64,000 nucleotides of DNA. Source: Chloroflexota bacterium. GTDB lineage: Bacteria; Chloroflexota; UBA11872. Below, in pieces: positions 16,617-25,673 of this stretch (the stretch's first letter is position 1; every line of letters begins with the position of its first letter). The DNA lies in assembly GCA_022824495.1 (NCBI GenBank), contig JAJDZU010000004.1, positions 1 to 64,000 on the forward strand, written 5' to 3'. The notes under the pieces are model-generated. The model saw nothing but the letters and a program-made list of their open reading frames with translations. It made no database searches and had not been told where the DNA came from. Position numbers and translations under genes: made by a program.

Positions 16617-17213
16617 TTATAGCGACGGCTCCCCTGATCGAGGCTCGTCGGGCAGGAACGCCTCTCGGACGAAGATCGCAAACGTCGTGTCGCCGTGACG
16701 GCGCTCCTTCAGGCAACGCCATCCATGCGGCGCCAGTGGCGGACCGGCGCGGCTGCCGGTCTCGGTGACAACCAGGGCGTCTTTCGTCAGCACACCGGGC
16801 GTTTCCAGCCTGTCGAACAGCGCCACCCACGGATCGTCGGCGTAGGGGGGATCGGCGAAGATCAGTCCGAACGGCGCTCCGCGGGCCAGTGCTATCCGCC
16901 GCGCGTCCCCGACCACAACCTGGCCCTGTCGGCGAAGATCCAGGAGGTCCAGGTTCTGTCTGATCACCGTTGCGGCGCGGCGGCTGCGCTCAACAAAGCA
17001 CGCGTACCCGGCGCCGCGGCTCAAGGCCTCAATGCCAAATGCGCCGGAACCCGCATAGAGGTCCAGTACACGCTCAGGCGGCGGGCCCTGTAATGCGTCG
17101 AAGACAGCCGCCCTTACCCGGTCCGTGGTGGGGCGGATGCCGGGCGGGACGCGCAGCCGACGCCCCCGATGGACGCCGGCGGTAATTGTCAGACCACGGC
17201 CGCGCGCCGCCAC
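16617..17213 (-). CDS. rsmD: 16S rRNA (guanine(966)-N(2))-methyltransferase
   Basis: A 198-aa SAM-dependent methyltransferase acting on 16S rRNA G966. It has the N-terminal G-x-x-R-G-R-R-L box (H-R-G-R-R-L-R-V-P), R-P-T-T-D-R-V-R, the SAM motif D-L-Y-A-G-S-G-A-F-G, and the catalytic D-P-P-Y near residue 121. GTG at 17213 is preceded by GAGGA overlapping the end of recG. The C-terminal 20 residues are slightly longer than usual. Confidence 0.93.
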   Translation of the reverse strand: MAARGRGLTITAGVHRGRRLRVPPGIRPTTDRVRAAVFDALQGPPPERVLDLYAGSGAFGIEALSRGAGYACFVERSRRAATVIRQNLDLLDLRRQGQVVVGDARRIALARGAPFGLIFADPPYADDPWVALFDRLETPGVLTKDALVVTETGSRAGPPLAPHGWRCLKERRHGDTTFAIFVREAFLPDEPRSGEPSL

Positions 17214-17220
17214 GTCGTCC

Positions 17221-19524
17221 TCAGTTCCATTCGTTGCGTTGCAGCAGACGCGCCACGGCGGAGGCCAGCCCGGTGTGTTCGGGCCGCGTCAACTCGGGAT
17301 CCGCGCGAATCACGGCTTCGGCGTGGACGCGCGCCGACTGGATCGTGGGGAGGTCGGTGACCGACGCAAAGCGGAATCCCAGCGCTCCGCTTTGGCGCGT
17401 CCCAATCACATCGCCCGGCCCACGCAACTCGAGATCGCGCTCGGCCAGGGCAAAACCGTCATTCACCGTCTGGAGCGTGCGGAGCCGCGCATTTTCGCGG
17501 GGGTCGGTCGTCTCACTCATCAACAGGCAGTGCGAGTCCTGACCGCCTCGGCCGACGCGTCCGCGCAGCTGGTGAAGCTGCGCCAGCCCGAAGCGCTCAG
17601 CGCCTTCGATCAGGATTATCGATGCATTTGGGACGTCGATGCCCACCTCGATTACGGCGGTACTGACCAGGATCTTGATTTCGCCGTCACGGAAGGCCCG
17701 CATCACGCGCTCCTTGGCGGCGGCGCTCATGCGGCCGTGCAGCAGTCCCACGTCGTCAGCCAAGTCGGCGAATGTGCCGCGCGTGAGGCGTTTGTGCTCC
17801 TCGGTCGCGGCGCGGGCGTTGAGGCTCTCCGACTCCTCAATGATCGGAAACACGATAAAGGCCTGATGGCCAACCGCCACCTCGCGCCGAATGAACGCAA
17901 AGGCGTCGCCGCGTTTGTGGTTGGGAACGAACGACGTTTTGACCGGGCGGCGCCCCCTGGGAAGCTCGCGCAGGACGCTAACGTCCAGATCTCCATAGAC
18001 AGTCAGCGCCAGCGTGCGTGGGATCGGTGTGGCCGACATGGCCAGCAGGTGCGGGTTGTAGCCCTTGGAGCGAATCTCGCCGCGCTGCTGCACGCCGAAC
18101 CGGTGCTGTTCGTCCACGACGGCCAGGTTCAGACGCGCGAACCTGGCGCTGCGCTGGATGATGGCCTGGGTGCCCACCACCACGTGTACCTCGCCGCGCT
18201 CCACGTCACGCCAAATGCGCCGCTTCTCTCCGGCCGGCACGCTGCCGGTGATCTGTTCCACGCGGACGCCCAGCGGCGTCAGCAGTTCACGCAGGGTGGC
18301 CGCATGCTGTTCGGCCAGTACCTCGGTGGGCGCCATGATGGCGCCCTGCCAGCCGTCGCCGACGATGGCATGCAGCGCGCCGGCGGCCACGACGGTCTTG
18401 CCGGAACCGACGTCGCCCTGCAGCAGCCGGCTCATGGGCCGGTCGCGCCGCAGGTCGTTCAGCACCTCGGCCACGGCCACGCGCTGCCCCTGGGTGAGCT
18501 TGAACGGAAGTTGTCCGCCGAAGGCCGCCAGAGCGTCCCGGTGGATTCGCACCGGGCGGCCGGGCTGGCTCTCGCGCCAGGTCTGACGGCGGCGCAGGAT
18601 CGCGAGCTGGTAAACCAGCAGCTCCGCGAACGCAAAACGCCGCGCGGCGGTCTCCTGAGCAACTGCATCAACTGGAAAGTGGAGATTCCGGATAGCTGTT
18701 GCGATGTCCGGCAGATCATGCGCCTGACGTTGCGCCTCGCTCAGCGTCTCCGGCACGGCGTTCGCATAGTCGTCAACCGCCAGCGACATCCAGCGACGCA
18801 GTTGCCGCTGCGAGAGGCCACGTGTGAGCGGATAGACCGGGACCAGGCGTCCGGCATGGACCATGCGGTGCACGTCAAGCTCGTACTCAGGGCTCGTCAG
18901 CTGGCGGTCGTAGGCGGCCGATTCCACCCGGCCCGCGAAGGCCACGTTGCGACGACCACGCAGGGTCTTGGCCAGGTAGACCTGGTTGAACCAGACGGCC
19001 AGAATCTGCCCGGACTCGTCGGCAATGGCCGCCTCAATCACGCGCACACGCCCCGATCGCGCCGGTCTGGCCCTGATTTCAACCACGTCGCCAATCACGG
19101 TGACTTCGCGTCCCGGTTCGGCTTCGGCAATGGGCACGACCGACGAGTGGTCGATATAGCGGCGCGGCCGGTGGTGGAGCAGGTCGCCGATCGATCTGAT
19201 GTCCAGCGCGGCCAGCCGCTTCTCAGCCGTGGGTCCCACACCGGGCAGCACCGTGACGGGCGCATCGGCATCGCGTCCGCGAGGAGCCACCGTTCTGACG
19301 GTTCCCAGGTCCGACAGAACCGCGCGTGCCAGGTCTTTGCGCGTGCGCGGCCGTAGCCGGGAGTACTGCGACAAGCGAGCAAGTGAACCCGCCTGTCGGC
19401 CCTGACCGGCAATCCAGCGAGACAGCCCACCGGGCGTCGAAGAGTCGTCGAACCCGGCCGCCGCCTCGGCCTCCAGCAAGCGTCGCGCTTCGCGCGCCAG
19501 CGCCGGCTCGGGGTCGGCGGTCAT
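17221..19524 (-). CDS. recG: ATP-dependent DNA helicase RecG
   Basis: A 767-aa helicase that remodels stalled replication forks and Holliday junctions. The N-terminal wedge carries the helix-hairpin-helix-like phrase L-P-G-V-G-P and an OB fold. Helicase motifs are intact: G-D-V-G-S-G-K-T (Walker A) near residue 377, D-E-Q-H, S-A-T-P-I-P-R-T, and Q-L-R-G-R-V-G-R-G. The first 90 residues form a longer N-terminal extension than in E. coli RecG. It lies between fakA and rsmD, as in several Gram-positive genomes. Confidence 0.96.
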   Translation of the reverse strand: MTADPEPALAREARRLLEAEAAAGFDDSSTPGGLSRWIAGQGRQAGSLARLSQYSRLRPRTRKDLARAVLSDLGTVRTVAPRGRDADAPVTVLPGVGPTAEKRLAALDIRSIGDLLHHRPRRYIDHSSVVPIAEAEPGREVTVIGDVVEIRARPARSGRVRVIEAAIADESGQILAVWFNQVYLAKTLRGRRNVAFAGRVESAAYDRQLTSPEYELDVHRMVHAGRLVPVYPLTRGLSQRQLRRWMSLAVDDYANAVPETLSEAQRQAHDLPDIATAIRNLHFPVDAVAQETAARRFAFAELLVYQLAILRRRQTWRESQPGRPVRIHRDALAAFGGQLPFKLTQGQRVAVAEVLNDLRRDRPMSRLLQGDVGSGKTVVAAGALHAIVGDGWQGAIMAPTEVLAEQHAATLRELLTPLGVRVEQITGSVPAGEKRRIWRDVERGEVHVVVGTQAIIQRSARFARLNLAVVDEQHRFGVQQRGEIRSKGYNPHLLAMSATPIPRTLALTVYGDLDVSVLRELPRGRRPVKTSFVPNHKRGDAFAFIRREVAVGHQAFIVFPIIEESESLNARAATEEHKRLTRGTFADLADDVGLLHGRMSAAAKERVMRAFRDGEIKILVSTAVIEVGIDVPNASIILIEGAERFGLAQLHQLRGRVGRGGQDSHCLLMSETTDPRENARLRTLQTVNDGFALAERDLELRGPGDVIGTRQSGALGFRFASVTDLPTIQSARVHAEAVIRADPELTRPEHTGLASAVARLLQRNEWN

Positions 19525-19539
19525 CCGCGCAAGGGGCCG

Positions 19540-21180
19540 CTACTCAGCCGCGATGATGTAGTCGTAGTGGTCCTGGCCGCCCGCCACCGTCTGTACATCC
19601 ATGTCCGGGTAGCGCTCGCTGATCTCGGTTGCCAGTTCGTCGGCCTGATCGGCCGGCGTGGCCTGCCCCACGTAGATGGTCAGCGCCTCCGGCTCGTCGT
19701 CCGCGACACGTTCGAGCATCTGCATGATGACCGGGTGCGGCGTCTTACCGCGCTCCACGAACGTGTCGTTCAGCAGCCCCATGTATTCGCCCTTGGCCAC
19801 GGGATTGCCGTCCAGCACGGCGTCGCGCACGGCCTGGGTGACCTCCAGCGTCGTTACGTCGCCGGCGGCTTCGCTCATAGCCTCGGCATTGTCCGCTGAG
19901 GCGTCGGCGGGGTTGAACGCCAGGGCGGCGGCAAAGCCCTGCGGGAGCGTGCGCGTGGCAATGACATGCACGTTCTTGTCGGACTGCTCAGCCGCTTGCC
20001 GCGCCGTGAGGTAGATGTTGGAGTTGTTGGGCAGTACCACCGCCCAGTCGTCGGGCGTGCGGTCGATGGCTTCCAGCAGTTCGCCGGCGCTGGGGTTCAT
20101 ACTCTGGCCGCCGCGGACGACGTCCACACCCAGGCTGCGGAAGACCTCTTCAAGGCCGTCGCCGCTGGCGACGGCAATCACGCCGTTGGCGGGCGGCGGT
20201 GGTTCGGACGCCTCAGACAGCGCCCCCGCGAGATTTTGCGCCGTTTGCAGGTCCATGTTGTCGGCTTTGAGCTGATCAATCTCGCCGTAGGCCATGGCCG
20301 AGTTGAAGGCGTCGCCCGGTCGCTCGGTATGCATATGCACGCGCACCAGGCTGGCGTCGCCAACGACCAACAGAGACTCGCCGATATCGGCGAAGTCGTT
20401 TCGCATCGCATCAGGGTCCAGGTCGGTGCCGTGGACCACGAACTCGGTGCAGAAGCCGTGCTCGTCGCCCTGGTGGATGTCGGCGAAGACGGCAAAGACG
20501 TCCGTAGCGCGATCCTGGTCGGCCGTCTCGGGCAGGGGCTCGCCGCGCAGCGACCGCAGCAAACCCTCGTAGATCACGTGCAAACCCTGCCCCCCGGCAT
20601 CCACGACGCCGGCCTCGGCCAGGACGTCCAGCAGATTGGGGGTGTTGGCCACGGACTCGCGGGTGGCGTCGACGACCTGGGCGATGAGGTCCTCAACCGA
20701 ATCGACCTGCGACTGCGCCGCCTGGGCCGCCTCGCCGGCGTCGCGCGCCACGGTGAGGATGGTGCCTTCCACCGGGTTGGTGACGGCCTTGTAGCCGACC
20801 TGGTAGGCGCGCTGGAGGGCGGTGCTGAATTCGGGAATCCCGAACTCGCGGTGGCCGTCGAGCCCCTCGGCGAGGCCGCGGATGATCTGCGACAGGATGA
20901 CGCCGGAATTGCCGCGCGCGCCCAACAGGGCCCCACGGGCCAGGTTTGCCGCAACGACATCCACGTTGTTTGACGGGTTTTCGGTGGCCTCGCGAATTGC
21001 AGCGCGCAGCGTCAGCACCATGTTGGTGCCGGTGTCGCCGTCGGGGACCGGGTAGACGTTGAGCCGGTCGATTGCCTCGGCGTTGATCTCCAGCCAGCGC
21101 AGGCTGTACTCAACGGCGCGTATGAAGCGTCGGCCCTCGCGCAGGTCGGCGGCCTCGGTGTGGGAGTCTGCCAGTGTCAT
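19540..21180 (-). CDS. fakA: DAK2-domain fatty acid kinase subunit (FakA/YloV)
   Basis: A 546-aa protein that binds ATP and, with a fatty-acid-binding FakB, phosphorylates free fatty acids for phospholipid synthesis. The DAK phosphatase/kinase signature N-V-Y-P-V-P-D-G-D-T-G-T-N-M is at about residues 41-54, followed by R-G-A-R-G-N-S-G-V-I-L-S-Q. The central and C-terminal parts match the YloV family. It is the first gene of the operon ending in tatC, with a promoter at 21221-21250, and diverges from rpmB, the same pairing as in Bacillus. No FakB is in the window. Confidence 0.92.
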   Translation of the reverse strand: MTLADSHTEAADLREGRRFIRAVEYSLRWLEINAEAIDRLNVYPVPDGDTGTNMVLTLRAAIREATENPSNNVDVVAANLARGALLGARGNSGVILSQIIRGLAEGLDGHREFGIPEFSTALQRAYQVGYKAVTNPVEGTILTVARDAGEAAQAAQSQVDSVEDLIAQVVDATRESVANTPNLLDVLAEAGVVDAGGQGLHVIYEGLLRSLRGEPLPETADQDRATDVFAVFADIHQGDEHGFCTEFVVHGTDLDPDAMRNDFADIGESLLVVGDASLVRVHMHTERPGDAFNSAMAYGEIDQLKADNMDLQTAQNLAGALSEASEPPPPANGVIAVASGDGLEEVFRSLGVDVVRGGQSMNPSAGELLEAIDRTPDDWAVVLPNNSNIYLTARQAAEQSDKNVHVIATRTLPQGFAAALAFNPADASADNAEAMSEAAGDVTTLEVTQAVRDAVLDGNPVAKGEYMGLLNDTFVERGKTPHPVIMQMLERVADDEPEALTIYVGQATPADQADELATEISERYPDMDVQTVAGGQDHYDYIIAAE

Positions 21181-21220
21181 GCTGGGGGGTCTTTTTGCGG
21201 TGCTAGCATGGTGAAACTTG

Positions 21221-21250
21221 ATCTTAGAGACGCGTTCAGGATTGCGTCAA
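21221..21250 (-). promoter_or_regulatory. Sigma-70-type promoter for the fakA-tatC operon
   Basis: On the minus strand TTGACG (21250-21245) and TAAGAT (21226-21221) are separated by 18 nt. The -35 matches 5 of 6 consensus bases and the -10 4 of 6. It lies 40 bp before the fakA start, in the 86-bp gap shared with rpmB. Confidence 0.5.
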
Positions 21251-21266
21251 CGGAGTAGGTGCGCTC

Positions 21267-21473
21267 TTGGCACGTTGTGAAGTTTGCGACGCGGGTCCCC
21301 AGTTTGGCCGACATATTCGCCACTCGGCGTCCGGTCGGTGGGAACGCAAAGCGCCACGCAAACAGAAGAGATGGTCGGTCAACGTCCAGCGCAAGCGGCT
21401 GATGATCGATGGCCGCTATCAGCGCGTGAAGATTTGTACGCGCTGCATTCGCACGGTCGACCGCCTGGGCTAA
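21267..21473 (+). CDS. rpmB: 50S ribosomal protein bL28
   Basis: A 68-aa ribosomal protein with C-E-V-C-D near the N-terminus and C-T-R-C-I-R near the C-terminus, four cysteines that suit a zinc-binding L28. W-S-V-N-V-Q-R-K-R fits the family core. It starts with TTG at 21267, with AGGAG-like sequence upstream. It stands as a single gene between two minus-strand operons. Its TAA overlaps the rpe stop codon by 4 nt. Confidence 0.93.
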   Translation: MARCEVCDAGPQFGRHIRHSASGRWERKAPRKQKRWSVNVQRKRLMIDGRYQRVKICTRCIRTVDRLG

Positions 21474-22135
21474 CCCGCGGCCGCCCCGCGCAGGCCGTCA
21501 ATCGCGGCCGCGACGCCTCCCGCATCTCCAAATACCGCCGATCCGGCAACGATGACCTGCGCTCCGGCCTCTACGGCCGCGCCGGTGGTTGCCGCGTTTA
21601 ACCCACCGTCGACCTGAAGCCAGCGGTCGCCGTCCAGCGCATCCAGCCGTTCGGCCACCTGCTGGATTCGCGGCAGCATCTCCGGCATGAAGGCCTGACC
21701 TCCTCGTCCCGGCTCCACCGTCATCACCAGCACGATGTCAGCCAATTCCAGGTATGGCCACAGAGCCCAGGCCGGCGTACCGGGGCGCAGGGTCAGTCCC
21801 GGTCGAACGCCCAAGTCTCGGATTGTCTGCAGCGTGCGCGCAGGGTCGGGCGTGGCCTCAACGTGGATGGTGATGGAATCCGCGCCCGCGGACGCAAACG
21901 CCTCCAGGTGTGGGTCTACGGGTTCGATCATCAAATGGACATCCAGCGGAAGCGTCGTAACCGGACGCAGGGCGCGAACGATGGGTTCGCCGAAGCTGAT
22001 CTGCGGGACGAAGTGGCCGTCCATGACGTCGACGTGGATCCAGTCGGCGCCGCCGGCCTCGGCCTCGCGGACCTGACGTCCGAGCGACGCAAAGTCGGCC
22101 GACAGAATCGAGGGAGCGATCAGGACCTGGCTCAT
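21470..22135 (-). CDS. rpe: Ribulose-phosphate 3-epimerase
   Basis: A 221-aa TIM-barrel enzyme interconverting ribulose 5-phosphate and xylulose 5-phosphate in the pentose phosphate pathway. A-P-S-I-L-S-A-D-F, H-V-D-V-M-D-G-H-F-V-P, D-V-H-L-M-I and V-D-G-G-L-N carry the metal and phosphate ligands. It ends the rpmE-to-rpe operon, 170 bp after rlmN. ATG at 22135. Confidence 0.96.
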   Translation of the reverse strand: MSQVLIAPSILSADFASLGRQVREAEAGGADWIHVDVMDGHFVPQISFGEPIVRALRPVTTLPLDVHLMIEPVDPHLEAFASAGADSITIHVEATPDPARTLQTIRDLGVRPGLTLRPGTPAWALWPYLELADIVLVMTVEPGRGGQAFMPEMLPRIQQVAERLDALDGDRWLQVDGGLNAATTGAAVEAGAQVIVAGSAVFGDAGGVAAAIDGLRGAAAG

Positions 22136-22305
22136 CGAGGGCGCACCTGAGCATCAGGGCGCTTCGTCACCACCGGCCAGCTTGCCCGATCGTTCACCAG
22201 ACGCAGCGCCTTTCTGCCCGCCGTCGCCCCGAAGATAAGCCGAACCGGTCCGACGCGCACGCCCGGCTAGTGCTCGCCGGGGATTCCCGTGGGCAGGCTC
22301 GCCCG

Positions 22306-23370
22306 CTACCTGCCGGCCAGCGCTCCGGCATGCAACTGGCCGCAGGCGCCGGAAATGTCGCGACCACGGGTTCGCCGAACGGTGGCCCGCAGGCCACGCT
22401 CGCGCAGGACGTCGCGAAATGCTCGGACCCCATCACGCGGCGTAGGGCGATAACGCGCGCCCGGATAGGCGTTGAACGGAATCAGATTCACGTGACAGCG
22501 CTGGCGGCGTAGCAGCCGTGCCAGGTCGGCGGCTTGCGACAGCGAATCGTTCACACCGTCCAGCAACGTGTATTCGTATGTGACCCGTCGCCGGGCCTGC
22601 TGCTGGTAGCGGCGACTGGCCTCCATCAGGGAGCCGAGCGGGAACCGGCGAGCCACGGGCACAAGCTGGGTTCGGACATCGTCGTTTGGCGCATGGAGTG
22701 AGATCGCCAGGCTCACGGGCAGCCCCCAGCCAGCCATGGCGTGAATGCCCCTGGGCAAGCCGACGGTCGACACGGTCACGCGGCGCGGGCTCAGCCCAAC
22801 GGCCGTGGGATTCACCAGCGTGCGCACGGCCCTCTCCACTTCTCGCAGGTTGGCCAACGGCTCGCCCATCCCCATGAATACCGCCCGGTCGGGCGTCTGT
22901 CGCTCGTTCGAGCGCCGCCGGAAGTGCAGGAATTGGTCGACGATCTCGCTGGCGGTCAGATTGCGGGTGAGGCCCATGGCGCCGGTGGCGCAGAAGGTGC
23001 AGCCCATGCCGCAGCCGGCCTGCGAACTGAGGCAGATGGTGGTGGCGCCGGGTCGCTCGGTCGGCATTTGCACGGTCTCCACCGCCGCACCATCGGTGGT
23101 GCGAAACAGGATCTTTCGCGTGCCGTCGGACGAAGTTTCGCTGCGGACGGCCTCGAGCGCTTCATAGTTGAAGCGCTGGGTCAGCACCGCGCGCAAGCCG
23201 GCCGGCAACGTAAGGATCTCTTCGAAGCCGGTGGCCGCTTCACGGTAGATGGCGCGGTTTAGCTGGTCGATTCGGTAGCGCGGTTCGCCGGAGAGAGCTT
23301 CATGCAGAGCGCGCGACGAAGCTCCCGAGATTGGCGGACGATCCGTCGTGGCGCCCGGAGGACCGCTCAC
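22306..23370 (-). CDS. rlmN: 23S rRNA (adenine(2503)-C(2))-methyltransferase
   Basis: A 354-aa radical SAM enzyme that methylates A2503 of 23S rRNA and A37 of some tRNAs. The iron-sulfur motif C-G-M-G-C-T-F-C-A-T-G is near residue 125, M-G-M-G-E-P-L-x-N near residue 165, and the C-terminal catalytic cysteine lies in S-G-A-C-G-Q-L. It starts with GTG at 23370. The gene order fmt, (peptidase), rlmN, rpe resembles the Firmicutes order but lacks rsmB, stp, prkC and rsgA. Confidence 0.95.
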   Translation of the reverse strand: MSGPPGATTDRPPISGASSRALHEALSGEPRYRIDQLNRAIYREAATGFEEILTLPAGLRAVLTQRFNYEALEAVRSETSSDGTRKILFRTTDGAAVETVQMPTERPGATTICLSSQAGCGMGCTFCATGAMGLTRNLTASEIVDQFLHFRRRSNERQTPDRAVFMGMGEPLANLREVERAVRTLVNPTAVGLSPRRVTVSTVGLPRGIHAMAGWGLPVSLAISLHAPNDDVRTQLVPVARRFPLGSLMEASRRYQQQARRRVTYEYTLLDGVNDSLSQAADLARLLRRQRCHVNLIPFNAYPGARYRPTPRDGVRAFRDVLRERGLRATVRRTRGRDISGACGQLHAGALAGR

Positions 23371-23385
23371 GCGAGCGCCGGGACG

Positions 23386-24111
23386 CTAGTCGCGACTGCC
23401 GGAAAAAGCGAGCAGGCGCAGGGCGAAGTAGAGGACCTGCATCAGGGCGATAAACATCGCGGCGATGTAGGTGAGGGCCGCGGCGTCCAGCACTTTCTTG
23501 GCGTGCAGACGCTCCGCTCCGCTGATGACGTAGACGCTCTCCATCATTTGCAGCGCCCGCTTGCTGGCGTCGAACTCGACCGGCAACGTAATCAGCGCGA
23601 ACACAAAGGCCGTGCTGAAGAGCGCCAATCCGATCCAGGCCACCGCAAGGCCCAGTTCGCCGCCGCCCGTGAACATGGCCAGCAGGAAACCGCCGATCAG
23701 CATGAAGTAGCCAAACCGCGATCCGAACGTGGTGATGGGCACCATGGCCGTCCGCAGCACCAGGAAGGGGTAGCGAATCTTGTCCTGCATGGCATGGCCG
23801 GCCTCGTGGGCGGCTATCGCCACCGCGGCCAGGGAGTTGCTGTCGAAGACGCCGTCGGACAGGCGCAGGACTTTCTTGGTCGGGTCGTAGTGATCCGTCA
23901 ATTCGCCCGGTACTCGCTTGACTTCCACGTCGTACAGGCCGACGGCGTCGAGCAGACGCCGCGCCGCCAGATGGGCCGGGATGCCCGAGCTGGACATGAC
24001 CTGGGAGTACTTGCGGTAGGTCCCCTTGACGCGGTTCTGGGCCCACATGGCCAGGATGAACGCCGGGCCGATGAGCAGGAGATACAACGGGTCAAAGAAG
24101 GGGAAAAACAC
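23386..24111 (-). CDS. Zinc metallopeptidase, YugP-like membrane protein
   Basis: A 241-aa membrane protein of the Zn_peptidase_2 family. There is an N-terminal membrane helix, then H-E-A-G-H-A-M-Q near residue 103 with the two zinc histidines and catalytic glutamate, and three to four further hydrophobic segments. The phrase E-F-D-A-S-x-R-A fits the family's third-ligand region. It starts with GTG at 24111. It occupies the position of rsmB in the related Firmicutes operon. Substrate unknown; membrane-protein quality control is possible. Confidence 0.88.
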   Translation of the reverse strand: MFFPFFDPLYLLLIGPAFILAMWAQNRVKGTYRKYSQVMSSSGIPAHLAARRLLDAVGLYDVEVKRVPGELTDHYDPTKKVLRLSDGVFDSNSLAAVAIAAHEAGHAMQDKIRYPFLVLRTAMVPITTFGSRFGYFMLIGGFLLAMFTGGGELGLAVAWIGLALFSTAFVFALITLPVEFDASKRALQMMESVYVISGAERLHAKKVLDAAALTYIAAMFIALMQVLYFALRLLAFSGSRD

Positions 24112-24208
24112 GATTGGCGAGCCTCTTCGCGCAGTCGCTGCGGTACGCGCCGCGTCTCGGATTCAAGCGTAGCACCACGCCGGATCGGCACCGTAGTGGA
24201 GCTTCCAG

Positions 24209-25162
24209 TTACTTGATCAGCGGCGGCCTTGGCTGCGGGTATGGATGCCCCCACGGCGCGGCGAGCAGACGCTGGTAGCCGCGGGCAAACGCCGCGGCGT
24301 CCAGGCGCTTGCGTCCGGCAGGCTGGATGGCGCGAATAGCCAGTGCGCCCGTGCCGCATCCCAGCACGAGATCGTCACCGCACATGCGCGCCTGACCCGG
24401 TTCCAGTTGCTCGGCGCTGAGGCCCACATCCATCAGCCCGCAGAGGGTGTCTCCCACGCGCACGCGCGCCCCGGGCCAGGGATGAAAGGCCCGCCAGCGG
24501 TTGTATAGGTCGCGGGCGGAGAGGCGGAGGTCGACTTCGGCATCGGCGCGTTCGAGCGGCCGGGTGAGGGTTGCCCTTCCCGCGTCCTGGGGTCGTTCGT
24601 CCAGCTGTCCCGCCGCCCACGCCGGCAGCCTGCGAAGCAGAAGGTCGGCGGTCATCTCGGCCAGCCGCGCGTGAAGGTCGGCCGCAGTCTCGTGAGGTTC
24701 GATCCCGGTTCGTTCCACCGCCACGATGGGCCCGGCGTCGAGCGCTTTCACCAGTCGAATAAGTGTGACGCCGGTTTCGCTGGCGCCATCGAGCAGGGCG
24801 CCCTGGATCGGCGACGCGCCGCGGTAGGCAGGCAGCAAGGAAGGATGCGCGTTGAGGATGCCGGGCGGCGCCAGTCGGCGGAGCAACGCACCCAGTAAGC
24901 GTCCATAGGCGACACAGACGACGGCCTGGGGTTCGTAGGACGCGATGGCCTCTACGGCCTCCAGCTTGTTGGGATTGGGAGGTTGAAACAGGTCCAGGTC
25001 CAGGTCGCGGGCCACGGCTGCGATCGGCGGAGGCGTTAGCGTTCCGCCTCGACCTACGGGACGGTCGGGGCGAGTGACCACCAGCGCCACGTCGAAATCC
25101 GAAGCCAGCCGGTGCAGCGATGGGACCGCGAAGTCGGGCGTGCCGAAGAAGACGATTCGCAT
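24209..25162 (-). CDS. fmt: Methionyl-tRNA formyltransferase
   Basis: A 317-aa enzyme that formylates initiator Met-tRNA using 10-formyl-tetrahydrofolate. It begins R-I-V-F-F-G-T-P-D-F-A-V-P; the formyl-binding core N-A-H-P-S-L-L-P-A-Y-R-G-A-S-P-I carries the catalytic asparagine and histidine near residue 108, and the C-terminal domain follows D-L-Y-N-R-W-R-A-F. It starts 5 bp after def, with which it acts in opposite directions on the same formyl group. Confidence 0.95.
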   Translation of the reverse strand: MRIVFFGTPDFAVPSLHRLASDFDVALVVTRPDRPVGRGGTLTPPPIAAVARDLDLDLFQPPNPNKLEAVEAIASYEPQAVVCVAYGRLLGALLRRLAPPGILNAHPSLLPAYRGASPIQGALLDGASETGVTLIRLVKALDAGPIVAVERTGIEPHETAADLHARLAEMTADLLLRRLPAWAAGQLDERPQDAGRATLTRPLERADAEVDLRLSARDLYNRWRAFHPWPGARVRVGDTLCGLMDVGLSAEQLEPGQARMCGDDLVLGCGTGALAIRAIQPAGRKRLDAAAFARGYQRLLAAPWGHPYPQPRPPLIK

Positions 25163-25167
25163 GGCCG

Positions 25168-25668
25168 CTAGGACGCCTGCAGTTCTTGCGCTTCGGGCGA
25201 GCGGGGATCGACGAAGCGCAGTTTCGCGGGATCTACCAGGCGGTCGGTGAAGATCACCCCGTCCAGGTGGTCAATCTCGTGCAGGATCACACGGGCGGCC
25301 AGGTCGTGCAGGCGACGGCGTATGGGCTTGCCGTTCAGACCCAGGCCCTTCACCGTGACGTCCGTGGCGCGCTCGACGGGGCCGTACCAGTTGGGGAGGC
25401 TGAGGCAGCCTTCGTCCAGAATGGCAGCGCCGCTGGCGCGCACGACCTCGGGATTGATCAGGGCGAAGCGTTCGGCGCCGGTGTCGGCCACGATGACGCG
25501 CCAGGGTCGCCCAACCTGCGTTGCCGCAAGCCCGGAGCCGCGATTGGCCTGCATGGTGTCGAACATGTCGTCCACAAACGTTCGCAGGCCGGCCGATACG
25601 CCCCGGACCCGGCTGGCCTTGCGGCGCAGCATGGGGTGGTCGACGGGGAGGACGGTGAGAACAGCCAT
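25168..25668 (-). CDS. def: Peptide deformylase
   Basis: A 166-aa metalloprotease that removes the formyl group from new polypeptides. All three family boxes are present: G-S-G-L-A-A-T-Q (motif 1), E-G-C-L-S (motif 2) and H-E-I-D-H-L-D-G (motif 3). The ATG at 25668 gives the normal N-terminus; an upstream open frame to 25770 runs into priA. It is 5 bp after priA and 5 bp before fmt. Confidence 0.96.
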   Translation of the reverse strand: MAVLTVLPVDHPMLRRKASRVRGVSAGLRTFVDDMFDTMQANRGSGLAATQVGRPWRVIVADTGAERFALINPEVVRASGAAILDEGCLSLPNWYGPVERATDVTVKGLGLNGKPIRRRLHDLAARVILHEIDHLDGVIFTDRLVDPAKLRFVDPRSPEAQELQAS

Positions 25669-25673
25669 GTGCT

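Noticed and set aside
17125-19356. 743-codon plus-strand open frame
   Set aside because: It is antisense to recG, which has complete helicase motifs; the long frame is a by-product of high GC codon use.
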